Source of the DNA: Pseudomonas fluorescens
GTDB taxonomy: Bacteria > Pseudomonadota > Gammaproteobacteria > Pseudomonadales > Pseudomonadaceae
Direction of reading: 5' to 3'
Assembly (NCBI RefSeq): GCF_000802965.1
Contig: NZ_JSAK01000001.1
Span: 273,810 to 337,809 of the forward strand
Length of the DNA: 64,000 nucleotides
How positions within the stretch are numbered: position 1 is the stretch's first letter; every line of letters starts with the position of its first letter. A model generated the notes under the pieces. That model ran no database searches. It had not been told where the DNA came from and worked only from the letters and a program-made list of their open reading frames with translations. The translations under genes and the position numbers were made by a program. Positions 1 through 7,562 of this stretch are shown piece after piece.

Positions 1-224
1 CGGCGATCATGCTAGGGCTTTACTCCGGATTCATCCTTTTGATTGCTTACGGGCCGCATGTACTGGGGGCGAAAATCAGCCCTGAGTCATCGATTACCTG
101 GGGCATACCGATCGGTGTCGGGCTGATTGTTTCGGCTTTCATACTGACCGGTATCTACGTGCGACGCGCCAATGGCGAATTCGACGACCTGAACAATGCG
201 ATTCTCAAGGAGGCTCAGCAATGA
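1..224 (+). CDS. DUF485 family inner-membrane protein (YjcH-like), 5' end outside window
   Basis: The frame is open from the left edge, so only about the last 73 codons are present; the ATG at 9 is internal. The visible part has two hydrophobic segments and ends in a short charged tail, as in the roughly 100-residue DUF485 (YjcH) proteins that are usually encoded just before actP. The stop TGA overlaps the ATG of actP (ATGA at 221-224), which implies translational coupling. By family and context it is probably an accessory to the acetate symporter; its biochemical role is not known. Confidence 0.85.
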   Translation, partial: AIMLGLYSGFILLIAYGPHVLGAKISPESSITWGIPIGVGLIVSAFILTGIYVRRANGEFDDLNNAILKEAQQ

Positions 225-1879
225 TCCGGCGTCTAATGGCTCTATTGAGCATCGCAGCCTTCGCACCGGGCGCCTGGGCGGCTGACGCCCTGACCGGCGC
301 CGTGCAGAAGCAACCGCTTAACGTGTCCGCGATTCTGATGTTCGTCGCATTCGTTGGTGCGACCCTGTGCATCACTTACTGGGCGTCCAAGAAAAACAAG
401 TCGGCCTCCGACTACTACGCGGCGGGCGGCAAGATCACCGGTTTCCAGAACGGTCTGGCGATTGCCGGTGACTACATGTCTGCGGCGTCTTTCCTGGGTA
501 TTTCCGCGCTGGTGTTCACCTCCGGCTACGACGGCCTGATCTACTCGATCGGCTTCCTGGTGGGCTGGCCGATCATTCTGTTCCTGATCGCCGAGCGCCT
601 GCGTAACCTGGGTAAATACACCTTTGCCGACGTGGCGTCCTATCGCCTTGGGCAAACCCAGATCCGCTCGCTGTCCGCCTGCGGTTCGCTGGTGGTGGTG
701 GCGTTCTACCTGATCGCGCAAATGGTCGGTGCCGGCAAGCTGATCCAGCTGCTGTTCGGTCTCGACTACCACGTTGCGGTAATCCTGGTCGGTATCCTGA
801 TGTGCATGTACGTGTTGTTCGGCGGCATGCTGGCGACCACTTGGGTTCAGATCATCAAGGCTGTCCTGCTGCTGTCCGGCGCTTCCTTCATGGCGCTGAT
901 GGTCATGAAGCACGTCAACTTCGACTTCAACGCACTGTTCTCCGAGGCGATCAAGGTTCACCCGAAAGGTGAAGCGATCATGAGCCCGGGCGGTCTGGTG
1001 AAAGATCCGATTTCGGCGTTCTCCCTTGGTCTGGCACTGATGTTCGGTACTGCTGGCCTGCCGCACATCCTGATGCGCTTCTTCACCGTGAGTGACGCGA
1101 AAGAAGCTCGCAAGAGCGTGCTGTACGCTACCGGCTTCATTGGCTACTTCTACATCCTGACCTTCATCATAGGCTTCGGCGCGATCCTGCTGGTCAGCAC
1201 CAACCCTGCGTTCAAAGATGCGGCTGGCGCGCTGTTGGGTGGCAACAACATGGCGGCGGTGCACCTGGCCAACGCGGTCGGTGGCAGTATCTTCCTGGGC
1301 TTCATCTCGGCGGTAGCGTTCGCGACCATCCTGGCAGTGGTTGCCGGTCTGACCCTGGCCGGTGCTTCGGCGGTGTCCCATGACCTGTACGCCAGCGTGA
1401 TCAAGAAGGGCAAGGCCAACGAGAAGGATGAAATCCGCGTCTCGAAAATCACCACCATCGCTTTGGCGGTGCTGGCGATCGGCCTGGGCATCCTGTTCGA
1501 AAGCCAGAACATTGCGTTCATGGTGGGCCTGGCGTTCTCCATCGCGGCGAGCTGCAACTTCCCGGTCCTGCTGCTTTCCATGTACTGGAAAAAGCTGACC
1601 ACTCGCGGTGCGATGATCGGCGGCTGGCTGGGCTTGATCAGTGCCGTTGGCTTGATGGTGCTCGGTCCGACCATCTGGGTGCAGATCCTGCATCACGAGA
1701 AGGCTATCTTCCCGTACGAGTACCCGGCGCTGTTCTCGATGATCATTGCCTTTGTCGGGATCTGGTTCTTCTCGATCACCGACAAGTCGACTGCGGCTGA
1801 TAACGAGCGGGCGCTGTTCTTCCCGCAGTTTGTTCGTTCGCAGACAGGTCTTGGGGCGAGTGGGGCGGTTTCGCACTAA
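221..1879 (+). CDS. actP: Cation/acetate symporter ActP
   Basis: A 552-residue sodium:solute symporter (SSS) family protein. It begins with a cleavable-looking signal segment (about residues 1-20, ending AWA-AD) followed by about 13 hydrophobic segments. The family takes up acetate and other short monocarboxylates with a cation. The length and the upstream overlapping DUF485 gene are typical of the yjcH-actP pair of gamma-proteobacteria. An Rho-independent terminator lies 40 bp after the stop. No acs gene is visible, but it could lie to the left of the window. Confidence 0.93.
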   Translation: MIRRLMALLSIAAFAPGAWAADALTGAVQKQPLNVSAILMFVAFVGATLCITYWASKKNKSASDYYAAGGKITGFQNGLAIAGDYMSAASFLGISALVFTSGYDGLIYSIGFLVGWPIILFLIAERLRNLGKYTFADVASYRLGQTQIRSLSACGSLVVVAFYLIAQMVGAGKLIQLLFGLDYHVAVILVGILMCMYVLFGGMLATTWVQIIKAVLLLSGASFMALMVMKHVNFDFNALFSEAIKVHPKGEAIMSPGGLVKDPISAFSLGLALMFGTAGLPHILMRFFTVSDAKEARKSVLYATGFIGYFYILTFIIGFGAILLVSTNPAFKDAAGALLGGNNMAAVHLANAVGGSIFLGFISAVAFATILAVVAGLTLAGASAVSHDLYASVIKKGKANEKDEIRVSKITTIALAVLAIGLGILFESQNIAFMVGLAFSIAASCNFPVLLLSMYWKKLTTRGAMIGGWLGLISAVGLMVLGPTIWVQILHHEKAIFPYEYPALFSMIIAFVGIWFFSITDKSTAADNERALFFPQFVRSQTGLGASGAVSH

Positions 1880-1918
1880 GGCTTGAAGCTTTTATATAAG
1901 TAACGCAGTTGTACGAGG

Positions 1919-1949
1919 TGCCCCGGTCGAGAGATCGGGGCATTTTTTT
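1919..1949 (+). terminator. Rho-independent terminator of actP (copy 1)
   Basis: Stem TGCCCCG / CGGGGCA around a 10-nt loop, followed by seven T. It lies 40 bp after the actP stop. The same hairpin recurs in the second unit of the tandem duplication. Confidence 0.85.
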
Positions 1950-2133
1950 GTTCGCTGATCGCCCTTTATCTATCTGTAGGGGTCCTGCTTGTCGGCAATG
2001 GCGGTGAGTGGAGTAAGAGCCAAAGCAACAGCAAGATCAAAAGATCGCAGCCTTCGGCAGCTTCTACAGGGGGAATGCGTACCCTCTGTAGGAGTTGCCG
2101 AAGGCTGCTATATAAGTAACGCAGTTCTACGAG

Positions 2134-2165
2134 ATGCCCCGGTCGAGAGATCGGGGCATTTTCTT
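2134..2165 (+). terminator. Duplicate terminator hairpin (copy 2)
   Basis: Same ATGCCCCG / CGGGGCAT stem as at 1919-1949, followed by TTTTCTTT. It arises from the tandem duplication and would act as a backup terminator for actP transcripts. Confidence 0.75.
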
Positions 2166-2352
2166 TCCTGATGCCCTTTATCTACCTGTAGGAATCCGGC
2201 TTGTCGGCAATGGCGGTGAGTGGAGTAAAAGCCAAAGCAACAGCAAGATCAAAAGATCGCAGCCTTCGGCAGCTCCTACAGGGGGAATGAGTAATCTCTG
2301 TAGGAGCTGCCGAAGGCTGCGATCTTTTGATCGCTAAAAGCAGCACAAACAA

Positions 2353-2392
2353 AAACGGCCTCCTGCTCTTTATATAAAGCAGGAGGCCGTTT
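2353..2392 (-). terminator. Terminator of gltA
   Basis: Nearly perfect inverted repeat AAACGGCCTCCTGCT / AGCAGGAGGCCGTTT with a short AT-rich loop, located 36 bp beyond the gltA stop on the minus strand. The symmetric A and T runs could make it bidirectional. Confidence 0.85.
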
Positions 2393-2427
2393 CCGGTGCA
2401 ACTCAACACGCTATAGCAAGAGAACTC

Positions 2428-3717
2428 TTACTTGCGGTCTTCCAGCTTGGTGATGTCACGCGACTCGTAGCCAGTGTACAGCTGGCGTGGACGGCCAATC
2501 TTGTACGGGCTGGAGAGCATTTCTTTCCAGTGGGAGATCCAGCCAACGGTCCGCGCCAGGGCGAAGATCACGGTGAACATGCTGGTTGGAATGCCGATCG
2601 CCTTGAGGATGATCCCCGAGTAGAAGTCGACGTTCGGGTACAGCGAGCGTTCGATGAAGTACGGGTCGGTCAGGGCGATCTCTTCCAGGCGCATGGCCAG
2701 TTCGAGTTGCGGATCGTTGTTGATGCCCAGTTCCTTCAACACTTCGTCGCAGGTCTGCTTCATTACGGTGGCGCGTGGGTCGCGGTTTTTGTAAACGCGG
2801 TGACCGAAGCCCATCAGTTTGAACGGATCGTTCTTGTCCTTGGCCTTGGCGATGTACTTGTCGATGTTCGAAACATCGCCAATTTCGTCAAGCATGGTCA
2901 GAACAGCTTCGTTCGCGCCGCCGTGGGCAGGGCCCCACAGTGCAGCGATACCGGCGGCGATACAGGCGAACGGGTTGGCACCCGAAGAGCCCGCCAGACG
3001 AACGGTAGAGGTCGATGCGTTCTGCTCGTGGTCGGCGTGGAGGATGAAAATCCGGTCCATGGCCTTGGCGAGCACCGGGCTGATCGGTTTGATCTCGCAC
3101 GGGGTGTTGAACATCATGTGCAGGAAGTTTTCCGCGTACGTCAGGTCGTTGCGCGGGTACATCATGGGTTGGCCCATGGAGTACTTGTAAACCATCGCTG
3201 CCAGGGTCGGCATCTTGGCAACCAGGCGGATCGCGGAGATTTCGCGATGCTGCGGGTTATTGATGTCGAGGGAGTCGTGGTAGAACGCCGAAAGGGCGCC
3301 GACTACGCCGCACATGACAGCCATCGGGTGGGCGTCACGACGGAAGCCGTTGAAGAAAGTCTTCAGCTGCTCGTGAACCATGGTGTGGTTCTTCACGGTG
3401 CTGACGAACTGGGCCTTCTGCTCTGCGGTCGGCAGTTCGCCGTTGAGCAGCAGATAGCAGGTTTCCAGATAGTCCGACTTTTCAGCCAGCTGTTCGATCG
3501 GGTAACCGCGGTGCAACAAAATGCCGTTGTCACCGTCAATATAGGTGATCTTCGACTCGCAGGAAGCGGTCGACATGAAACCAGGGTCAAAGGTGAAGCG
3601 GCCCGTGGCCGTCAGACCCCGAACATCGATAACATCGGGACCAACGGTGCCGGTTAAAATGGGCAGCTCGACGGGGGCTGCGCCCTCGATGATCAACTGC
3701 GCTTTTTTGTCAGCCAT
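2428..3717 (-). CDS. gltA: Citrate synthase (type I/II hexameric form)
   Basis: A 429-residue protein that condenses oxaloacetate and acetyl-CoA to citrate, entering the TCA cycle in the cytoplasm. Catalytic residues are at the expected places: His265 in [11 protein letters not shown], His306 in [13 protein letters not shown] and Asp364 in NVDFYSG, matching E. coli His264/His305/Asp362. The N-terminal extension of about 45 residues is that of the large, NADH-sensitive gram-negative enzyme. It is transcribed divergently from sdhCDAB, with a strong minus-strand promoter candidate at 3776-3803. Confidence 0.97.
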   Translation of the reverse strand: MADKKAQLIIEGAAPVELPILTGTVGPDVIDVRGLTATGRFTFDPGFMSTASCESKITYIDGDNGILLHRGYPIEQLAEKSDYLETCYLLLNGELPTAEQKAQFVSTVKNHTMVHEQLKTFFNGFRRDAHPMAVMCGVVGALSAFYHDSLDINNPQHREISAIRLVAKMPTLAAMVYKYSMGQPMMYPRNDLTYAENFLHMMFNTPCEIKPISPVLAKAMDRIFILHADHEQNASTSTVRLAGSSGANPFACIAAGIAALWGPAHGGANEAVLTMLDEIGDVSNIDKYIAKAKDKNDPFKLMGFGHRVYKNRDPRATVMKQTCDEVLKELGINNDPQLELAMRLEEIALTDPYFIERSLYPNVDFYSGIILKAIGIPTSMFTVIFALARTVGWISHWKEMLSSPYKIGRPRQLYTGYESRDITKLEDRK

Positions 3718-3775
3718 GTGGCCTCCTATTTATGCTTGAAATCATCAGACAGACCCCCCACGCAGGGCCCGCACC

Positions 3776-3803
3776 ACTATAGTGAGATAAATTCGAATGT
3801 CAA
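3776..3803 (-). promoter_or_regulatory. Candidate gltA promoter
   Basis: On the minus strand TTGACA, a 16-bp spacer and TATAGT: a full-consensus -35 and a near-consensus -10. It lies about 60 bp upstream of the gltA start. Confidence 0.75.
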
Positions 3804-3917
3804 TTTGCCTAAAGTATTGCTCCAGAAGGCTTTAACCGCACTTTTTTCTCGAAATTGCCTGCCATTTACGCCTTTTATGTCAGTTGTGCAATCAGCTGTT
3901 TGGGTGAGGTCTTTGCG

Positions 3918-3946
3918 TTGTCATTAGTAGCCTAACTGTCTATACT
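3918..3946 (+). promoter_or_regulatory. Candidate sdhCDAB promoter
   Basis: TTGTCA, a 17-bp spacer and TATACT on the plus strand. It would start a leader of roughly 130 nt before the sdhC GTG. Confidence 0.75.
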
Positions 3947-4080
3947 CGGCAGCCGACCGCCAAGGGCTTTTGGGCTTGCTTTATTGGGGGTCGCCTCCCT
4001 GGGTGGTGGTTACCTGACCAGTGCACTCCCCAACAACTTTGCCCTGATTGTTAGGGGCTCTTCAGTGTGAAAAAAAAGCC

Positions 4081-4455
4081 GTGAAAAGCCAACGACCTGT
4101 AAACCTAGACCTAAGGACCATCAAACTCCCAGTCACTGCTTACACGTCCATTCTTCACCGTATCTCCGGTGTCATCCTCTTCGTGTGCCTTGCCATCATG
4201 CTTTACGCATTGGACAAGTCGCTGAGTTCCGAGGAAGGCTTCGGTCAGGTGAAAGCGTGTCTGACCAGTCCGCTAGCCAAGCTAGTGATTTGGGGCATCC
4301 TGTCCGCTCTGCTGTATCACTTGGTTGCCGGTGTGCGCCATTTGATCATGGACATGGGCATCGGTGAGACGCTGGAAGGCGGCAAGCTGGGCTCGAAAAT
4401 CGTTATCGCCGTTTCCGTGGTGGTAATCGTTCTGGCAGGAGTTTGGATATGGTAA
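4081..4455 (+). CDS. sdhC: Succinate dehydrogenase cytochrome b556 subunit SdhC
   Basis: Membrane anchor and heme/quinone subunit of complex II, with three transmembrane helices. I chose GTG 4081 (124 residues, starting MKSQRPVNLDLRTIK), which puts the start at the conserved family N-terminus. The frame also extends to a TTG at 4048, which has no ribosome-binding site. His80 in YHLVAGVRH corresponds to the E. coli heme ligand His84, and SILHRISG is the signature near the quinone site. First gene of the sdh-suc operon; its stop overlaps the sdhD start. Confidence 0.93.
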   Translation: MKSQRPVNLDLRTIKLPVTAYTSILHRISGVILFVCLAIMLYALDKSLSSEEGFGQVKACLTSPLAKLVIWGILSALLYHLVAGVRHLIMDMGIGETLEGGKLGSKIVIAVSVVVIVLAGVWIW

Positions 4456-4817
4456 CTAACGTCACGAACCTGTCGCGTTCGGGCCTCTATGACTGGATGG
4501 CGCAACGTGTGTCTGCGGTCGTTCTCGCGGCTTACTTCATTTTCCTGATCGGATACGTCGTGGCCCACCCTGGCCTCGAGTACGCCCAATGGCATGAACT
4601 GTTCGCCAATAACTGGATGCGTATCTTCAGTCTCCTGGCCCTCGTTGCCCTCGGCGCTCACGCCTGGGTCGGCATGTGGACCATCGCGACCGACTACCTG
4701 ACGCCAATGGCGTTCGGCAAGTCCGCGACTGCAATACGTTTCCTTTTCCAGGCAGTATGCGGCGTTGCGATGTTCGCTTACTTCGTCTGGGGTGTGCAGA
4801 TTCTCTGGGGTATCTGA
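4449..4817 (+). CDS. sdhD: Succinate dehydrogenase hydrophobic membrane anchor SdhD
   Basis: A 122-residue protein with three hydrophobic helices that pairs with SdhC to anchor the SdhAB catalytic part and bind ubiquinone and heme b. The start ATG 4449 overlaps the sdhC stop (ATGGTAAC). A TTG six bases earlier is also in frame but less likely. The GLYDWMAQRVSAV region and the histidine in LGAHAWVGMW are typical of the family. sdhA follows after 3 bp. Confidence 0.94.
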   Translation: MVTNVTNLSRSGLYDWMAQRVSAVVLAAYFIFLIGYVVAHPGLEYAQWHELFANNWMRIFSLLALVALGAHAWVGMWTIATDYLTPMAFGKSATAIRFLFQAVCGVAMFAYFVWGVQILWGI

Positions 4818-4820
4818 GTC

Positions 4821-6593
4821 ATGGCTAACATTCCAACGATTTCTTTCGACGCCATCATTATTGGTGGTGGCGGTGCCGGCATGCGCGCAGCGCTGCAACT
4901 GGCACAAGGTGGTCACAAGACTGCCGTAATCACCAAGGTTTTCCCGACTCGTTCGCACACCGTATCGGCACAGGGTGGCATCACCTGCGCGATCGCGTCC
5001 GCTGACCCGAACGATGACTGGCGCTGGCACATGTACGATACCGTCAAGGGTTCCGACTACATCGGTGACCAGGACGCTATCGAATACATGTGTCAGGAAG
5101 GCCCGGCTGCAGTTTTCGAACTGGACCACATGGGTCTGCCGTTCTCCCGTACCGAACAAGGCCGCATCTACCAGCGTCCGTTCGGCGGTCAGTCCAAGGA
5201 CTACGGTAAAGGCGGCCAGGCTGCTCGTACCTGCGCAGCGTCCGACCGTACCGGTCACGCCCTGCTGCACACCCTTTATCAGGGCAACCTGAAAGCCGGT
5301 ACTACGTTCCTGAACGAGTACTACGCTGTTGATCTGGTGAAAAACGGTCAAGGCGACTTCGTCGGCGTGATCGCCATCTGCATCGAAACCGGCGAAACCA
5401 CCTACATCCGTGCCAAGGCTACTGTTCTGGCCACCGGCGGTGCAGGTCGTATCTATGCGTCCACCACCAACGCCCTGATCAACACCGGTGACGGCGTCGG
5501 CATGGCTCTGCGTGCTGGCGTACCGGTACAAGACATCGAAATGTGGCAGTTCCACCCGACCGGCATCGCCGGCGCCGGTGTACTGGTAACAGAAGGTTGC
5601 CGTGGTGAAGGTGGATACCTGATCAACAAGCACGGCGAGCGTTTCATGGAGCGTTATGCTCCGAACGCGAAAGACCTGGCGGGTCGTGACGTTGTTGCCC
5701 GTTCGATGGTTAAAGAAATCATCGCCGGTAACGGCTGTGGCCCGAATGGCGACCACGTAATGCTGAAACTCGACCATTTGGGCGAGGAAGTGTTGCACAG
5801 CCGTCTGCCAGGCATCTGCGAACTGTCGAAGACGTTTGCTCACGTTGACCCGGTTGTTGCCCCGGTTCCGGTTGTTCCGACCTGCCACTACATGATGGGC
5901 GGCGTTGCCACCAACATTCATGGTCAGGCGATCACTCAGAACGCCGAAGGCGTAGATACCATCATCCCTGGTCTGTTCGCTGTAGGCGAAGTGGCTTGCG
6001 TATCGGTTCACGGTGCCAACCGTCTGGGCGGCAACTCGCTGCTCGACCTGGTGGTCTTCGGCCGTGCTGCCGGCCTGCACCTGGAAAAGGCGCTGACCGA
6101 CGGTATCGAATACGACGACGCCACCGACGCCGATATCACTGCGGCCCTGGCGCGTCTGTCCGCTCTGAACGAGCGTACCGATGGCGAAGACGTGGCAACC
6201 CTGCGTCGCGAACTGCAAAACTGCATGCAGAACTACTTCGGTGTATTCCGTACTGGCGAATACATGCAGAAGGGTATTGCCCAGCTGGCTGATCTGCGCA
6301 AGCGCATCGCCAACGTCAAGATCAACGACAAGTCGCAGGCGTTCAACACTGCGCGTATCGAAGCTCTGGAACTGCAGAACCTGCTGGAAGTGGCCGAAGC
6401 TACCGCCATCGCTGCCGAAGTACGTAAAGAGTCCCGCGGCGCTCACGCCCGTGAAGACTTCGAAGATCGCGACGATGAAAACTGGCTGTGCCACACCCTG
6501 TACTTCCCGGGTGAGAAGCGCGTGGCCAAGCGTGCCGTGAACTTCTCGCCGAAGACGGTTCCGACTTTTGAACCTAAGATTCGGACTTATTAA
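4821..6593 (+). CDS. sdhA: Succinate dehydrogenase flavoprotein subunit SdhA
   Basis: A 590-residue catalytic subunit that oxidises succinate to fumarate. The FAD dinucleotide fold is at [14 protein letters not shown] (about 12-25). His46 in [11 protein letters not shown] is the expected covalent FAD attachment residue. [21 protein letters not shown] and the later GRDVVAR region belong to the dicarboxylate-binding and capping parts. It is a full-length complex II flavoprotein, downstream of sdhD and upstream of sdhB. Confidence 0.97.
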   Translation: MANIPTISFDAIIIGGGGAGMRAALQLAQGGHKTAVITKVFPTRSHTVSAQGGITCAIASADPNDDWRWHMYDTVKGSDYIGDQDAIEYMCQEGPAAVFELDHMGLPFSRTEQGRIYQRPFGGQSKDYGKGGQAARTCAASDRTGHALLHTLYQGNLKAGTTFLNEYYAVDLVKNGQGDFVGVIAICIETGETTYIRAKATVLATGGAGRIYASTTNALINTGDGVGMALRAGVPVQDIEMWQFHPTGIAGAGVLVTEGCRGEGGYLINKHGERFMERYAPNAKDLAGRDVVARSMVKEIIAGNGCGPNGDHVMLKLDHLGEEVLHSRLPGICELSKTFAHVDPVVAPVPVVPTCHYMMGGVATNIHGQAITQNAEGVDTIIPGLFAVGEVACVSVHGANRLGGNSLLDLVVFGRAAGLHLEKALTDGIEYDDATDADITAALARLSALNERTDGEDVATLRRELQNCMQNYFGVFRTGEYMQKGIAQLADLRKRIANVKINDKSQAFNTARIEALELQNLLEVAEATAIAAEVRKESRGAHAREDFEDRDDENWLCHTLYFPGEKRVAKRAVNFSPKTVPTFEPKIRTY

Positions 6594-6604
6594 GGGTGGC
6601 CGCC

Positions 6605-7309
6605 ATGTTGCAAGTCAGCGTTTATCGTTACAACCCTGATCAGGACGCCGCGCCGTTCATGCAGGAATTCCAGGTTGATACCGGTGGTAAAGACCTGATG
6701 GTGCTGGACGTGCTGGCCCTGATCAAAGAGCAGGACGAGGGTTTCTCCTATCGTCGCTCTTGCCGTGAAGGTGTTTGCGGTTCCGACGGCATGAACATCA
6801 ACGGCAAAAACGGCCTGGCGTGCGTCACGCCGCTGTCCGCCGTTGTAAAAGGTAACAAGTTGATCGTTCGTCCTCTGCCAGGTTTGCCGGTTATCCGTGA
6901 CCTGGTCGTCGATATGAGCATCTTCTACAAGCAATACGAGAAGGTTAAGCCTTACCTGCAGAACGATACTCCGGCTCCGGCCATCGAGCGTCTGCAGTCC
7001 CCTGAAGAGCGTGAAAAGCTCGACGGTCTGTACGAGTGCATCCTGTGCGCTTGCTGCTCGACCTCTTGCCCGTCCTTCTGGTGGAACCCGGACAAGTTCC
7101 TGGGTCCAGCTGCCCTGCTGCAAGCGTACCGCTTCCTGGCAGACAGCCGTGATACCAAGACGTCCGAGCGTCTGGCTTCGCTGGATGACCCGTTCAGCGT
7201 ATTCCGCTGCCGCGGGATCATGAACTGCGTCAACGTATGTCCGAAAGGCCTGAACCCGACTAAGGCCATCGGTCACATCCGTAACATGTTGCTCTCGAGC
7301 GGCGTGTGA
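6605..7309 (+). CDS. sdhB: Succinate dehydrogenase iron-sulfur subunit SdhB
   Basis: A 234-residue electron-transfer subunit linking SdhA to ubiquinone. Three cluster motifs are visible: the [2Fe-2S] motif CREGVCGSDGMNINGKNGLAC-type region, then CILCACCSTSCP and CRGIMNCVNVCPKG for the [4Fe-4S] and [3Fe-4S] clusters. I chose ATG 6605; a GTG at 6596 is in frame and would add three residues. It sits 11 bp after sdhA. Confidence 0.96.
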   Translation: MLQVSVYRYNPDQDAAPFMQEFQVDTGGKDLMVLDVLALIKEQDEGFSYRRSCREGVCGSDGMNINGKNGLACVTPLSAVVKGNKLIVRPLPGLPVIRDLVVDMSIFYKQYEKVKPYLQNDTPAPAIERLQSPEEREKLDGLYECILCACCSTSCPSFWWNPDKFLGPAALLQAYRFLADSRDTKTSERLASLDDPFSVFRCRGIMNCVNVCPKGLNPTKAIGHIRNMLLSSGV

Positions 7310-7562
7310 TTCAGCTGCTGTAACCGCTGTACCCGTAGATGCTGCGGCGCAGGCTTCAACCGGCGCCGTAGTTTTAACCTGAGCAGCAGCTTAAAAGGCT
7401 GCAGCTCTTATTTTGAAGAAATGAGACAAGCAGGGGCATCCGGGCTGGTACCCGGACTATCAGTGTGATCCTAGTGGCTTGTTTTAGTCGCTGCATTCGG
7501 ACTTCTGCAAGTTTGCTCGGTGTCGACGCCGGTGGTGTTCCCCTAACCGAGGGTGACCAAGC

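Larger units (their letters stand above)
1893..2320. repeat. Tandem duplication of a ~216-bp intergenic unit
   Basis: Unit 1 (1893-2108) and unit 2 (2109-2320) are nearly identical over their full length. Both start TATATAAGTAACGCAGTT, both contain the same GC-rich terminator hairpin, and both then carry TTGTCGGCAATGGCGGTGAGTGGAGTAA-like sequence and a REP doublet of the GATCGCAGCCTTCGGCAGCT type. They differ by a few substitutions and short indels. The right-hand REP arm of unit 1 stops at GGCTGC, where unit 2 begins; in unit 2 it runs on to GCGATCTTTTGATC. Together with the gltA terminator this fills the 548-bp gap between actP and gltA; I see no gene there. Confidence 0.9.
3718..4080. other. 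Divergent regulatory region between gltA and sdhC
   Basis: A 363-bp stretch without a gene. It holds one sigma70-like promoter candidate for each direction and an sdh leader of about 130 nt. Sequence near 3830-3890 is AT-richer than the surroundings and could bind regulators, but I see no operator I can name. Confidence 0.7.

Noticed and set aside
2034..2332. Possible CRISPR-like repeat array
   Set aside because: The repeats are two copies of one long unit with inverted REP arms, not short direct repeats with spacers.
1989..2337. Short plus-strand ORFs in the tandem duplication
   Set aside because: They translate the REP and repeated sequence and have no start signals.
4317..6494. 725-codon minus-strand frame across sdhC-sdhA
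   Set aside because: A shadow of sdhCDA with no plausible start or family features.
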